From Pontibacter mucosus (lineage in GTDB: Bacteria; Bacteroidota; Bacteroidia; Cytophagales; Hymenobacteraceae), in assembly GCF_003054055.1 (NCBI RefSeq), contig NZ_QBKI01000003.1:62001-126000 (forward strand): a DNA stretch of 64,000 bases, read 5' to 3'. The first letter of the stretch is position 1. Each line of letters begins with the position of its first letter. The notes under the pieces were generated by a model that saw nothing but the letters and a program-made list of their open reading frames with translations, did not search any database and was not told where the DNA came from. This document shows, piece after piece, positions 1 through 9,539 of this stretch. The position numbers and the translations under genes are program-made.

Positions 1-54
1 AAGGTGGTATTCCCCGGCAGAACGACATTGCCGGAAAATGGAAGTATACTTTAA

Positions 55-1389
55 CTACTTGAGCAGTTTTTTGATGATCCTGGCCAGTTCCCCTGTCAGG
101 GCCTCGCGGGAGAAGCGGGAGTGGTTGATGTAGGGCAGGTCCAGGTTGGGGTTTATTTTCCAGGCGCGGCTCAGCTGCGTCATGTGGTCGAGCATCAGGT
201 CATAGGCGGTGTAGTGGAACAGACGGCCGGCCCCGCACTCGTCGATGATGTGGTCCATGTCGGAGTGCACCGGCCCTAAGGCAATGATGTGCTTGTTGGA
301 GGCCAGGTACTCAAACAGCTTGCCCGGCACATTGGCGTATACATTCTCCACATCGGCTATGGCCAGGAACAGCACCGTGCTCTCCATCATATACTTAATG
401 GCCTCCTGGTGCGGCACGTAAGGTATAAACTCCGTGATGCCCAGCACACCGGCCTTCTCGATGCGCTTCTTCATCCCTTCCGACACCTTGCCCACAAAGC
501 GCAATTTGTAGTTTATCTCGCTGTGCACCGAAAGCAGGTGGGCCAGCACCTTCAAAAACACATCGATGTTGTACTGCTCGGTGATAGTTCCGGTATAGGT
601 TATCAGAAACTCATCCTTGGGAGGGTTGCTGGGATAAGTGAAGTCGGCTCCGTCATACCCATTGGTGATAACATGCAGCTTGCGGGCATCTATACTTGCC
701 GGCTTGTTGAGGAAGAGGCGCTTGGTATCCTCGCTTGTCACAATCACGGCGTCTGCCTGCTCCAGCACCTGTCGCTCATACTTCTGGTCGAGGCGTTTGG
801 CAAGAGGCGTGTGCAGCAGCTGGTCGTAGTAATGGATGTTGGTCCAGGGGTCGCGCAGGTCGGCTACCCAGGGCAGGTTATACTTTTGCTTCAGCTTCAG
901 GCCGATCAGCTGCGTGGAGTGCGGCGGGCTGGTCGTGACGATGGCTTTATACTTGCCACTCTGCAACAATTCCTCCGCCTTGCGTATAGCATGCTTGTTC
1001 CAGCCCACGCGGGCGTCGGGTATGAACAGGTTGCCGCGCACAAACTTGAAGATCTTGTCTACCAGCGTGTCCTTGGCCTGCTGGTTGGCAAAGCCGCTGT
1101 AGGGAATCTCCTTTTTGCCGGACAGTTTTTTATAGTACTCGAAAGGCTCTGAGGTGGCCGTGCGGTACACCGGCAGCTCGGCGGGAACTTCCTCGGCAAA
1201 GGATTCGTCCAGAAGGGGATAGGAGGCCTGTTTCTCATCTACCGTCAGCACGGTGGGCCGCACGCCAAACTGGGGCAGGTACTTACAAAACTTAAGCCCA
1301 CGCTGCACGCCCGGCCCTCCGGATGGCGGCCAGTAGTAGGAGATGTAAAGTATGTCTGTCAGTTCAGTTTCTTTCAAAGCGGTCGGCAA
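55..1389 (-). CDS. Glycosyltransferase family 4-like protein (GT-B fold)
   Basis: The 444-residue product has the layout of a GT-B glycosyltransferase: an N-terminal acceptor domain opening with YISYYWPPSGGPGVQRG (about residues 15-31) and a C-terminal nucleotide-sugar domain with the late segment GKLFEYLASNKHIIAL. Such enzymes move a sugar from an activated donor to a lipid, protein or polysaccharide; donor and acceptor cannot be read from sequence. There is no ATG at the N-terminus. An in-frame TAA lies three codons upstream, so the start must be TTG at 1389 or TTG at 1377. A promoter-like box at 1404-1411 would leave a very short leader. It is divergent from ffh and has no other glycan genes beside it. 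Confidence 0.85.
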   Translation of the reverse strand: MPTALKETELTDILYISYYWPPSGGPGVQRGLKFCKYLPQFGVRPTVLTVDEKQASYPLLDESFAEEVPAELPVYRTATSEPFEYYKKLSGKKEIPYSGFANQQAKDTLVDKIFKFVRGNLFIPDARVGWNKHAIRKAEELLQSGKYKAIVTTSPPHSTQLIGLKLKQKYNLPWVADLRDPWTNIHYYDQLLHTPLAKRLDQKYERQVLEQADAVIVTSEDTKRLFLNKPASIDARKLHVITNGYDGADFTYPSNPPKDEFLITYTGTITEQYNIDVFLKVLAHLLSVHSEINYKLRFVGKVSEGMKKRIEKAGVLGITEFIPYVPHQEAIKYMMESTVLFLAIADVENVYANVPGKLFEYLASNKHIIALGPVHSDMDHIIDECGAGRLFHYTAYDLMLDHMTQLSRAWKINPNLDLPYINHSRFSREALTGELARIIKKLLK

Positions 1390-1403
1390 TAGGCGTTAGC
1401 TTT

Positions 1404-1411
1404 CAAATATA
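1404..1411 (-). promoter_or_regulatory. Bacteroidota -7 box for the glycosyltransferase
   Basis: Reads TATATTTG on the minus strand, matching TAnnTTTG. A TTTG (plus-strand CAAA at 1428-1431) lies 16 bases upstream as a possible -33 element. Transcription would begin about 10 bases before the TTG start codon. Confidence 0.5.
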
Positions 1412-1536
1412 GTGAATAAATGTTTCACAAAAGGCTTTACGCAGCAATGTATCGGCTGTTGTGGCTATACTTTGCAGGGCCGGAAGCGTAAATTCTGATG
1501 TTGTGCAATAAAGTGGTAAGTATTCCTGAGAATCCT

Positions 1537-1544
1537 TACTTTTG
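1537..1544 (+). promoter_or_regulatory. Bacteroidota -7 box for ffh
   Basis: TACTTTTG matches TAnnTTTG and lies 20 bases upstream of the ffh ATG at 1565. No clear -33 TTTG at the usual spacing was seen. Confidence 0.5.
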
Positions 1545-1564
1545 TAGGTAAATCCAGAAAAAAG

Positions 1565-2899
1565 ATGTTCGATAATTTAAGTAACAAACTAGACCGCGCC
1601 TTTAAAACGCTTAAAGGCCAGGGAAGCATTACCGAAATTAACGTAGCCCAGACCATCAAGGAGGTGCGCCGCGCCCTGGTGGATGCCGACGTAAACTATA
1701 AAGTAGCCAAGACTGTCACCGATAACATCAAGGAGAAGGCCATGGGCCGTGATGTACTGATCGCCGTATCGCCGGGCCAGTTGATGGTGAAGATCATGCA
1801 CGAGGAGCTGACCGAACTGATGGGCGGGGAGAAGCAGGACATCAACCTGAAGGGCGATCCGGCAATTATCCTGATTTCCGGTCTACAGGGCTCTGGAAAA
1901 ACAACGTTTACCGGCAAGCTGGCTAATTATATTAAAAGGCAAGGTCGCTCTGTGATGGTGGCAGCCTGCGACGTGTATCGTCCGGCCGCGATTACGCAGC
2001 TGCAGGTGCTGGCTGAGCAGGTGGGTGTGGAGGCCTATACAGAGCCGGAGAACAAGAACCCGGTGCAGATTGCCCTCAACGCGATTGAGCACGCCAGGAA
2101 AACGCACAAGAAAGTAGTCATCATCGATACCGCCGGTCGTCTGGCCGTGGATGAGGCGATGATGAAAGAGATAGAGGAGATCAAAAAGGCCATCAAGCCG
2201 TCTGAAACCCTGTTTGTGGTAGATTCCATGACGGGCCAGGATGCGGTGAACACGGCCAAGACCTTTAACGAGCGCATCAACTTCGACGGTGTGGTGCTGA
2301 CCAAGCTGGACGGTGACTCCCGTGGTGGTGCGGCCCTTTCGATTCGCGCGGTGGTGGAGAAGCCGATTAAGTTTATCTCCACAGGGGAGAAGATGGAGGC
2401 GCTGGATCTGTTCTACCCCGATCGTATGGCGCAGCGTATCCTGGGCATGGGCGACGTGATCTCCCTGGTGGAGCGCGCGCAGCAGGCCTTCGACGAGGAA
2501 GAGGCCAAGCGTATCAACAAGAAGATCCGCAAGAACCAGTTCAACTTCGACGACTTCCTGACACAGCTGGAGCAAATTAAAAAGATGGGCGACATCAAGG
2601 ACCTGGTAGGCATGATACCGGGCGTTGGCAAGGCGCTGAAGGATGTGGAGATCGATGATAATGCCTTTAAGCCAATTGAGGCTATCATTAAATCGATGAC
2701 CCCGGCAGAGCGCGAGAACCCGGATATGATCAGCGGCAGCCGCCGCGCCAGAATTGCCAAAGGCAGCGGTACGGACATCACGCAGGTAAACAACCTGATG
2801 AAGCAGTTTAACGACATGCGCAAGATGATGCGCTCGATGAACAAGATGGCTGGCAAGCGTGGTGGCCTCGGCAACCTGGCGAATATGCTGAAGCGCTAA
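1565..2899 (+). CDS. ffh: Signal recognition particle protein Ffh (SRP54 family)
   Basis: GTPase of the signal recognition particle. With 4.5S RNA it binds signal sequences of nascent membrane and secreted proteins and delivers ribosomes to FtsY. At 444 residues it has the family length. Visible parts: N-terminal helical bundle (1-95), P-loop GLQGSGKTT (106-114), DTAGR (188-192), TKLDGD (246-251) and a Met-rich M domain from about residue 300 ending in MMRSMNKMAGKRGG. The 4.5S RNA gene is not in the window as far as I can see. A strong terminator follows 20 bases after the stop codon. Confidence 0.98.
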   Translation: MFDNLSNKLDRAFKTLKGQGSITEINVAQTIKEVRRALVDADVNYKVAKTVTDNIKEKAMGRDVLIAVSPGQLMVKIMHEELTELMGGEKQDINLKGDPAIILISGLQGSGKTTFTGKLANYIKRQGRSVMVAACDVYRPAAITQLQVLAEQVGVEAYTEPENKNPVQIALNAIEHARKTHKKVVIIDTAGRLAVDEAMMKEIEEIKKAIKPSETLFVVDSMTGQDAVNTAKTFNERINFDGVVLTKLDGDSRGGAALSIRAVVEKPIKFISTGEKMEALDLFYPDRMAQRILGMGDVISLVERAQQAFDEEEAKRINKKIRKNQFNFDDFLTQLEQIKKMGDIKDLVGMIPGVGKALKDVEIDDNAFKPIEAIIKSMTPAERENPDMISGSRRARIAKGSGTDITQVNNLMKQFNDMRKMMRSMNKMAGKRGGLGNLANMLKR

Positions 2900-2918
2900 G
2901 CTGAGTTATACTTTATTT

Positions 2919-2962
2919 AAAGCGAGGGCTATACTTGGAAAAGTATAGCCCTCGCTTTTTTG
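2919..2962 (+). terminator. ffh terminator built on the TATACTT/AAGTATA motif
   Basis: A perfect 16-bp stem (2921-2936 with 2941-2956) with a GGAA loop and a run of six T. The loop-proximal ends of the arms are TATACTT and AAGTATA, so the hairpin contains the abundant window motif as an inverted pair. Confidence 0.9.
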
Positions 2963-2989
2963 TTAGATGGTTTGAGGTGGGGATATTTA

Positions 2990-3780
2990 GCTTGGCTATA
3001 CTTTATACTTTCTGGTTATGCACATCGCTGTTCCCGACATCCGTGTCCGGAACCAGTCCTGCTGCGGATTTCCAAATCCGTTTAATTATACTTCGGCTAT
3101 ACTTCCCCCGCTGGCGCGAGTTTGCAACTCGTGCCTACTTATGATGTTGGGTTTGCAACCCAACTGGCTTGAAAAGCCATACTTTATACTTGGGCTATAC
3201 TTCCTTAGCCACCGCTTCCTTCAGCTTGACACAAGCTATCCTTGCTAGCCACCTTTCATCCTCTAGTTCCCACAAACGTCTCGTTGCACCTCTGATTTTG
3301 GCTCCCTCCTAGGCCGGGAGGCCTCGCCTTCGGGCATCGCGCTGTGTGCCTGAAGCTGCCTCCGCGCTGCTCCGGCTGCCGCATCCGCGGCACCGCAACA
3401 TGCACAAGGCGCTCAACCCAAAGGCTGGGAAGCAATCCGCTAGCCGCTGCCACTGCTGTCATCTCGACCATCGGGAGAGATCTGAAGAGAAATCCCGGTA
3501 GATCTCTCGCGCTGCTCGAGATGACAGGGAACTATGCAAGCACAAACTGTCCCCTTGAGGACTAGCCAAAACGGGAGTTTTGAGCTAGCGAGCGCAGCTC
3601 TGAGGGGTGTAATCGCCTGCTAGGTTTATACTTGTAGGGAAAGGTCGCGACCTGTCCGTGCGAGAACGGAGGCTATGAAACTTATACTTCAGCATCAGTA
3701 GCTACAGAACTCCCCTCCTTAGCTAAGGAGGGGCCAGGGTGGTTGGACCCGGTAATGCTGAAGGATCCTAGCCACAACCA
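2990..3780. repeat. Composite intergenic repeat, copy 1
   Basis: About 900 bases between ffh and the deaminase have no convincing gene. The stretch is a mosaic of modules seen again near 33 kb and 43 kb: GCTCAACCCAAAGGCTGGGAA (about 3410-3431), a 72-bp imperfect hairpin (3456-3527), AAACTGTCCCCTTGAGG (about 3544), an AGGTCGCGACCT palindrome (near 3650) and a pair of facing CCTCCTTAGC/GCTAAGGAGG arms followed by GGTTGGACCC (3710-3752). It also carries several TATACTT copies. Short open frames here are frame-independent and do not resemble proteins. Confidence 0.75.
3456..3527. repeat. 72-bp hairpin repeat, copy 1
   Basis: The outer arms CTGTCATCTCGA and TCGAGATGACAG are perfectly complementary, and an inner GAGAGATCT/AGATCTCTC pair lies inside them. 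The same element with few changes is at 33022-33093. It resembles REP or MITE-like hairpins; no transposase is encoded. Confidence 0.75.
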
Positions 3781-3827
3781 TCTGCTATAAAGCTTTAAAC
3801 TCCCAAACCCCCTAACTCCTAAACTCT

Positions 3828-4313
3828 CTAATACCTTTGCTTATCCGGCTTCTTTTCCCAGGCCTCAAAGGCTACTTTGGCCTCCTCCGGGAGTAGCTGC
3901 ACCATGGGGATGCGCCTTTTCTGGAGCGGCTTTTCCAACTCCTCATAGATAAAGGAATCGTCGAAGCCGATGCGGGCGGCGTCTTCGTGGCGGTTGCCGA
4001 AGTATACTTTTTTCAGCCTCGCCCAGTAAATGGCGCCCATGCACATCGGGCAAGGTTGGGAACTGGCGTACAGCTCACAGTCGGAGAGGTCGTGGGTGCC
4101 GAGAGCCTGGGTAGCCGCGCGGATGGCTTCCATCTCGGCATGAGCCGTGGGGTCGTGGGAGCGGAGCACGTTGTTATAGCCCCTGGCAATTATTTCCCCG
4201 TTCCGAACGATGACGGAGCCGAATGGCCCGCCGAAGCCCTCCTGCATCTTTTCAAGGGATAGCCTGATGGCCTCCCGCATAAAATCCTCCTGCTTTGCCT
4301 GGTTGTTTTCCAT
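3828..4313 (-). CDS. guaD: Nucleoside/guanine deaminase, CDA superfamily (GuaD-like)
   Basis: Zinc-dependent deaminase of 161 residues. The HAEMEAIRAA motif carries the zinc His and catalytic Glu, and PCPMCMGAIYWAR carries the two zinc Cys. The C-terminal segment GFDDSFIYEELEKP is, from memory, typical of Bacillus GuaD guanine deaminase (guanine to xanthine) rather than tRNA adenosine deaminase TadA, which is the main alternative. The ATG at 4313 is a good start. The gene stands alone between two non-coding stretches and runs toward the composite repeat. Confidence 0.85.
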   Translation of the reverse strand: MENNQAKQEDFMREAIRLSLEKMQEGFGGPFGSVIVRNGEIIARGYNNVLRSHDPTAHAEMEAIRAATQALGTHDLSDCELYASSQPCPMCMGAIYWARLKKVYFGNRHEDAARIGFDDSFIYEELEKPLQKRRIPMVQLLPEEAKVAFEAWEKKPDKQRY

Positions 4314-4968
4314 AGTTTCTTTTGGGTTGTTAAGGAAAGTGTCCGGTTAATGTGGCTTATACTTCGGCAAGTATGAAGTAACCACATTTCACACTGTCTT
4401 TCTCACTGACACTTACTCCAAACCTGTCGCTAAAGTTAGGCGTGCGAGCAGTCTATACATACAGTAGGGACTAGAAGTCGGTGCGGCTGTGCAGGGGGCG
4501 TAACCTAAGTTCCGCAGGAATCCAAACCTGGTTTGATGCTTTCGCGTCGGCTTGGGCAGGAGATATACGGAAACAGGTTGAGGTTGCGGCAGACGGGAAC
4601 AAGGGGGCGGTACGAGTTGCTGAGGCCAAAAAGTAAATAGCTTATACTTCACTTGTGCGGTACGAATGCATACTCGAAGTATAAGCTATTGCAACTGTTT
4701 CCTCCTAAGAGGTGGTGTGATGGGTGATTATTACTATCAAAAAATATAGCAATTGTAAAATAAGTTTAATATTTTCTTGCTTAAAGATTATTTACGAGGC
4801 TGTTCCCATAGGGTTATCATATTTTGAAGTTTTCTGCTGCGGCGGTTGGGTGGCAGAGGGTGTAAAGACAGGGTTTAAGCATGCCTTCTTTAAGTTTTGA
4901 AAGATAATATCTTATAGTTTACCTGTGTCGTATCTGAGCGTATAGAACCACATAACCAACGATATTGT
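4314..4968. other. Non-coding stretch, AT-rich toward its right end
   Basis: No believable gene. It holds the inverted repeat at 4636-4690 and a few TATACTT motifs; the last 280 bases are AT-rich and probably include the promoter of the lipoprotein gene at 4969, though no clear TAnnTTTG box was found. Confidence 0.6.
4636..4690. repeat. 15-bp inverted repeat containing TATACTT/AAGTATA
   Basis: 4636-4650 and 4676-4690 are perfect reverse complements (AATAGCTTATACTTC and its complement) around a 25-base spacer. There is no T-run after it, so it is not a clear terminator. Confidence 0.8.
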
Positions 4969-5562
4969 ATGAAGGACATGTTTAGAATCTTAGGCACATG
5001 TGCTGTGCTGGCAGGGCTTTTACTTGGCTCCTGCACCGCTACCCGCGAGCAGCAGGTAGAGGACGACCTGAGCGACTTCAGGGCCTGGGTAAATGACTTT
5101 ACAGCTAGCGTGGCCGACCGCACGGAGGAAGACTGGAAACGGGCCCGGGAAGATTTTAGCAAACGCACCCAGGAGCTGGACCGCAAGCAGGAAAACTTTA
5201 CCGATGAACTCAAACAGGATTACCAGAACCTGAAGCAGGAGTTCCAGGATGCCGATGAAGAGTATAAGCGCAGCCACTCCGCTGGAGAGATGGAAGAATG
5301 GGAACAAAACCTACTTGGAGATTGGGCCACCACTACGCTGAATGAAACAAATGTAGAGGCCGCCTACGAAGCCTTTATGGAGCGCGTACGGGTAGAAAAA
5401 GAGAACTGGACAAACGAGGATTGGGAAATGGCCAAGCGGGTCCTGGAGCGGCTCAATGAGCGCAAGGACGCGATAAGCGGTAATGTTGCCACCGGATCAG
5501 AAGTGAAGATTAAGGCGCTGCAGATGGAGTTTCGTACCCTGGAGACAGCTGCCGACCTCTAA
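4969..5562 (+). CDS. Predicted lipoprotein with coiled-coil body
   Basis: The 197-residue product starts with a short signal peptide ending in the lipobox LLGSC, so it is probably an anchored lipoprotein. The rest is highly charged, rich in Glu, Lys, Asp, Trp and Gln, with long helical stretches that look like coiled coil, and repeated W-x-x-A-R/K segments (DWKRAREDF, NWTNEDWEMAKRV). I recognise no catalytic motif. It converges on the DUF429 gene, 7 bases away. Confidence 0.75.
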   Translation: MKDMFRILGTCAVLAGLLLGSCTATREQQVEDDLSDFRAWVNDFTASVADRTEEDWKRAREDFSKRTQELDRKQENFTDELKQDYQNLKQEFQDADEEYKRSHSAGEMEEWEQNLLGDWATTTLNETNVEAAYEAFMERVRVEKENWTNEDWEMAKRVLERLNERKDAISGNVATGSEVKIKALQMEFRTLETAADL

Positions 5563-5569
5563 GCAGGGG

Positions 5570-6163
5570 TTATACGATAATCCTTCCCTCATACGGGTCG
5601 CCGTAAAGTATAGATTGCTGTTGCTGATGCCTGTGGCCTGAAAGCCAGCAAAGTATGGCGTCTACCTGGTGCCAGTTCCCGGGTAAAGCATGCAGCTTAT
5701 ACTTTAGGATACGCTGGAGGGCAGCAGTGTAATCCGGAAGCGCGGCAGGGTCTTTTTTGTAGCCTTGCAGTTGGGGAAGCAGCAGCCTGCTGGCCTCGGC
5801 AGGGTAGGTCTCCAGCATGGCAATGCCTTGGTTTGCCAGCTGCGCGCGCAGCCGCATGGCCCGCGCCGTAAGCCCACCCAGAAACATGGGCGACATGGCC
5901 TGCACTTCCCGGTCTGCCTGGCGGTAGAAGAAATCAGCGGCAGGGCTCTGTGCCGCAAAGCCATAAACTTTGGGTAGTGTTAGCGGCGCGTCGATATAGA
6001 CCACATTTGGCTTTAGTTGCCGCACAAGTTCCTGCAGCCACTGGTCCGCATCGTTTCCTTTCTCGCATTGCCATACATGCAGCTCGCCCTGCTGCACCAT
6101 GGCGGCGGCCGTTGTCCCGGCTAGTTTGGAGCCGAAGTCTACTCCAAGGTGGTTGTCTTCCAT
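5570..6163 (-). CDS. DUF429-like predicted nuclease
   Basis: The 197-residue product opens with GVDFGSKLAGTTAAAMV, an RNase H-like first strand with an acidic residue, and has VVYIDAPLTLP in the second acidic position. These features suggest the DUF429 family of predicted nucleases with an RNase H fold; the biochemical role is unknown. The ATG at 6163 fits. Its 3' end nearly touches the convergent lipoprotein gene. Confidence 0.65.
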   Translation of the reverse strand: MEDNHLGVDFGSKLAGTTAAAMVQQGELHVWQCEKGNDADQWLQELVRQLKPNVVYIDAPLTLPKVYGFAAQSPAADFFYRQADREVQAMSPMFLGGLTARAMRLRAQLANQGIAMLETYPAEASRLLLPQLQGYKKDPAALPDYTAALQRILKYKLHALPGNWHQVDAILCWLSGHRHQQQQSILYGDPYEGRIIV

Positions 6164-6374
6164 ACATCATACTGTTGCTGCCCATTGCTGCTATACTCCC
6201 GAATAGGGCTTATAGTTATGCGGAGCAGGAGAGCATGGCCAGCCTGAATTTATATCGAAGTGCTGTGCCGGAAACCTGTGGAGAAAGTATAAGTTGGTTC
6301 TAAACTTGTACTTTATGATATGAACTTTATTGGCTTGATATACAGTAAATAAAGATGTTATGGAGAAGAGACGG

Positions 6375-6968
6375 TTATGCCTGTAGTTGGTTGATGAGTG
6401 CCTCCTTCTGGGCCATCATAATCTGCTTGTGGTGAATGAAATGATCCTGCAGAAAATTGAGGGCCTGGCAAATGGTAAGGTAGCCTACCACCGGGTGCTT
6501 GAACACACCTTTTGCCAGCAGCGCGGGAGGGAACCCGGTCAGTTCGTCTTCCAGCTCAAAGCGCATCGTGTCCCACTGCTTGCGCAAGACACTTAGCTCT
6601 GATACCTCCGGCACGTTGGCCACGATGTCAGGGGCTTTAAACTTCTGCCCCGAGTGCAGCGCCACCTTCATCAGCAGGGCCTTCGCCTCCTGTGCAAAAG
6701 GCACGTCCTGCAGTTCCTCGGGCCGTTGCAGCTTATAGCGAACATTTTCCAGTATGCGCTGCTCCACCAGAATAAGGTGGGCCACATGCTGGTTTATACT
6801 CCACTTGCCGGGCGCAGGGGCTGCATTCAACTGCTGATGGTCCAGGCCGTCCAGCTCATCCAATAAAGGATTTCTGAGCTCTTCCAGGCGCAAATACTTG
6901 GCTTCCAGTTTTGGGTTCATGAGCAGGTTATGGCTGAAGGCGTTAAGTGACATAGGCTTTGCTTCCAA
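6375..6968 (-). CDS. DinB family protein
   Basis: DinB/YfiT-like four-helix protein. The APGKWSINQHVAHLILVEQR segment contains the typical W-S-x-x-x-x-x-x-H pattern with a metal-ligand His, and LNFLQDHFIHHKQIM supplies the C-terminal His pair. Members are thiol-dependent transferases or metal proteins induced by stress; the substrate cannot be told. The listed start is ATG; an alternative ATG five codons later (MSLNAFSH) is equally plausible. Confidence 0.8.
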   Translation of the reverse strand: MEAKPMSLNAFSHNLLMNPKLEAKYLRLEELRNPLLDELDGLDHQQLNAAPAPGKWSINQHVAHLILVEQRILENVRYKLQRPEELQDVPFAQEAKALLMKVALHSGQKFKAPDIVANVPEVSELSVLRKQWDTMRFELEDELTGFPPALLAKGVFKHPVVGYLTICQALNFLQDHFIHHKQIMMAQKEALINQLQA

Positions 6969-7156
6969 AAAACGATGTTAAATCTATTGAAGTTTCGCAG
7001 ATATGCAATATCACGATACTACTATTTTTAATATAAACGGCTGATGCAGTGATAACTGTATATACTGTCTTCGAATTTTATCATTTGATAAGTATAAATT
7101 GAGTTTGTCCGGACGGCTTTTGTGCCGAAATTGCAGACCTGAAAGTATAAGAGTAC

Positions 7157-7864
7157 ATGAAAAATGACCCGATTGGCGCTGCAGTGCTGGATTACCTGGC
7201 AGGGGCCGAAAATGCAGAGATCACCGTGGAAAGTAACCTGACCGAGGATGACGTGATTCCGGTGTATTACCTTTTTCGGACGGAGGAGCACATGCCTGAA
7301 CTGGAACTGCTCGCCCTGGATGCGTGCCGTGGAAGCGTGCTGGATGTAGGCGCGGGGGCTGGCTGCCACGCCCTGGCACTGCAGCAGCGTGGAGTGGAGG
7401 TAACTGCCCTGGACATTTCGGAGGGGGCGGTGGAGTCCATGCATCGGCAGGGAGTCAAGCAGGTGCTGCGCCAAAACCTGTTCGACCTTCGGGACGCGAA
7501 GTATGACACATTGCTGATGCTCATGAACGGCATCGGTATAGCCGGCACCCTGGACGGGCTGGCGCATTTCCTGGAGCATGCCAAAACCCTGCTCAAGCCC
7601 GGCGGGCAAATCCTGCTGGAGTCGTCCGACATCCTGTATATGTACGAGGAGGAAGACGGCTCTGTGCTGCTGGACCTGAACGCCGGCTACTACGGGGAGG
7701 TAAAGTATAACATGACCTATAAAGACCAGGAAAGCGGCTGGTTTAACTGGCTCTTCATCGACCCTTCCATTCTGGAGGACCATGCGCTAAGCCATGGCTA
7801 TACGTTTGAACTGCTGCTGGAAGGGGAAACGGGCAACTACCTGGCCCGGCTGGTGCTGGCGTAG
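7157..7864 (+). CDS. Class I SAM-dependent methyltransferase
   Basis: A 235-residue protein with SAM-binding motif I VLDVGAGAGCHAL, followed by VTALDISEGAVESM with the acidic residue that binds the SAM ribose. The later segments TLLMLMNGIGIAG and LLKPGGQILLESSD fit the Rossmann methyltransferase core. The substrate is unknown. It is followed after about 60 bases by a YihY-type gene on the same strand. Confidence 0.85.
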   Translation: MKNDPIGAAVLDYLAGAENAEITVESNLTEDDVIPVYYLFRTEEHMPELELLALDACRGSVLDVGAGAGCHALALQQRGVEVTALDISEGAVESMHRQGVKQVLRQNLFDLRDAKYDTLLMLMNGIGIAGTLDGLAHFLEHAKTLLKPGGQILLESSDILYMYEEEDGSVLLDLNAGYYGEVKYNMTYKDQESGWFNWLFIDPSILEDHALSHGYTFELLLEGETGNYLARLVLA

Positions 7865-7926
7865 CTGTTCCACTGTATCGTAGTGCTGTGAGTGCCGTAC
7901 AATAGGAGCTGAAAAGCAACTGGAGC

Positions 7927-8835
7927 ATGAACAAACAGTTAAAACGAAGCTGGAAACTCACCAAGCTAACCTTTAAAAAGTTCTCAGAAGACAGGCCGCT
8001 CGACTGGGCAGCTATCATTGGGTTTTATACGATTTTCTCGTTGCCTGCCGTGCTCATCATCACGCTGCGCATAGCCGGCATCGTGTTTGGCGACGAGGCG
8101 GTGCAAGGGGAGGTGGCCAAGCAGATTGGCGGCATTGTGGGCCGCAGCAGCGCCCAGCAAATCCAGAACATCATCGAGAACGCCGACCGTTCCGCTTCCA
8201 CCACCATTGGTACTGTAGTAGGCGTGGCCACCATGGTTTTCTCGGCCACCACCGTGTTCGTGTCGCTGCAGGACTCCCTGAACGCTATGTGGGAGGTTAA
8301 AGCCAAGGCGGAGCTGGGCTGGCTGAAACTGGTGGTGGACCGCGTGCTGTCGCTGGCGCTGGTAGTGAGCCTGGGCTTTCTGCTGCTGGTGTCGCTCTCT
8401 GTTGATATTGTGATGGGGCTGGTCAGCGATTTTCTGCGGCAGGAGATGTCGGGCGTTGCCGTATACCTGATTACGGTAGGCAATGTGCTGGTTTCCGTCC
8501 TTATCAGCGCCGTCATTTTCGCGGCCATTTTTAAGGTGCTCCCCGATGCCAAAATTCGCTGGCCCAATGTATGGGTGGGCGCCACGGTAACGGCTATCCT
8601 GTTTGTGCTGGGCAAGTATGTGCTCAACATATACTTCCAGCACGACCCCCTGGCCGATACCTACGGCGCGGCAGGCTCGCTGGTGCTGATTCTGGTGTGG
8701 GTATACTATGCGGCTGTCATTTTCCTGCTCGGTGCCGAGTTCACGCAAGTATACTCCCGCGAGCATGACCGCGGTATCCACCCCCAGGACAATGCCGTGA
8801 AAGTGGAAACGAAAGAAATAGAGCGGAAAGAATAA
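7927..8835 (+). CDS. YihY/virulence factor BrkB family membrane protein
   Basis: The 302-residue product has about six hydrophobic segments. The family opening is recognisable at LDWAAIIGFYTIFSLPAVLI, the middle contains ALNAMWEV-like FVSLQDSLNAMWEVK, and the end has LVLILVWVYYAAVIFLLGAE. The family is inner-membrane; its function remains unclear despite an old annotation as RNase BN. It ends at a bidirectional hairpin shared with the convergent lipoprotein gene. Confidence 0.88.
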   Translation: MNKQLKRSWKLTKLTFKKFSEDRPLDWAAIIGFYTIFSLPAVLIITLRIAGIVFGDEAVQGEVAKQIGGIVGRSSAQQIQNIIENADRSASTTIGTVVGVATMVFSATTVFVSLQDSLNAMWEVKAKAELGWLKLVVDRVLSLALVVSLGFLLLVSLSVDIVMGLVSDFLRQEMSGVAVYLITVGNVLVSVLISAVIFAAIFKVLPDAKIRWPNVWVGATVTAILFVLGKYVLNIYFQHDPLADTYGAAGSLVLILVWVYYAAVIFLLGAEFTQVYSREHDRGIHPQDNAVKVETKEIERKE

Positions 8836-8980
8836 TGCCAATATCAGGTTGTGCGCTATCTGCCATTATTTTTTTATTAACCCCACCCATAGCCCCTCCA
8901 AGGAGGGGAATCCACACTACATGCCAAGCAGTTCGTGCGCATCAAGGAGTCCATAAGGGTATAAGTATAGAATAGCCTGA

Positions 8981-9026
8981 AAAGAGCGCTGGCCCGGTAG
9001 CTTTTCCTACCGAGCCAGCGCTCTTT
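8981..9026. terminator. Bidirectional terminator between brkB-like and lipoprotein genes
   Basis: A 20-bp stem (8981-9000 with 9007-9026, one mismatch) with A-rich left flank and T-rich right flank, between two convergent genes. Confidence 0.85.
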
Positions 9027-9035
9027 AAAGTATGG

Positions 9036-9539
9036 CTACTTCACAAACCGTAGTTCTGCATTCACAGGGTTTCCTCCGGTAAAGGCTTGTATCAGCCTTC
9101 TGTCCACTCCGATGATGTCTCCGAGCAGATTCAGGTTGTCCACGTTGATGGTGGTGCTCAGGTCCATGTTCGTCATGGTGAGGCGCTCGATGTCAAGCAC
9201 TCCCAGGTTCTCCAGCGTAATCTGCGTCTCATCGCTGTTAAATTCCCATTTGCCCTCATAGGTTTGATCCTGGCCGTTGACCTGGAAAGTAGCCTTGTAG
9301 GTTTTGTCCGCTTTCACGTTCAGCCGCAGCGTCTGGAAGGTATTCGCATTTTCGCCAACCCCGGGAATCAGGGACACATCGATGCTGTTGAGCAAAACCT
9401 TGTCGCCCCGCCACTCGCCGGATGTAATGATTTCAGTTTTAGTGGGTTCAGGCTGTGCATCATCGTCGTCATCGCAGGAGACTAGCGCACTACTCGATAA
9501 AAACAGGAACAGGTAGAGTAAAATATTTTTCACACGCAT
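9036..9539 (-). CDS. Small lipoprotein, lipocalin-like
   Basis: I place the start at the ATG at 9539 because it yields a proper signal peptide, MRVKNILLYLFLFLSSSALV, followed by SCDDDDDAQPEP; a longer upstream frame has no signal. The lipidated Cys is followed by a run of Asp, which in Bacteroidota can act as a surface-export signal. The mature part (about 140 residues) has alternating beta strands such as TYKATFQVNGQDQTYEGKWEF, as in lipocalin-like DUF domains. The function is unknown. Confidence 0.75.
   Translation of the reverse strand: MRVKNILLYLFLFLSSSALVSCDDDDDAQPEPTKTEIITSGEWRGDKVLLNSIDVSLIPGVGENANTFQTLRLNVKADKTYKATFQVNGQDQTYEGKWEFNSDETQITLENLGVLDIERLTMTNMDLSTTINVDNLNLLGDIIGVDRRLIQAFTGGNPVNAELRFVK

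Noticed and set aside
3256-3565. Open frames in the first composite repeat
   Set aside because: Frames do not persist in the other copies of the repeat and the products have no protein-like pattern.
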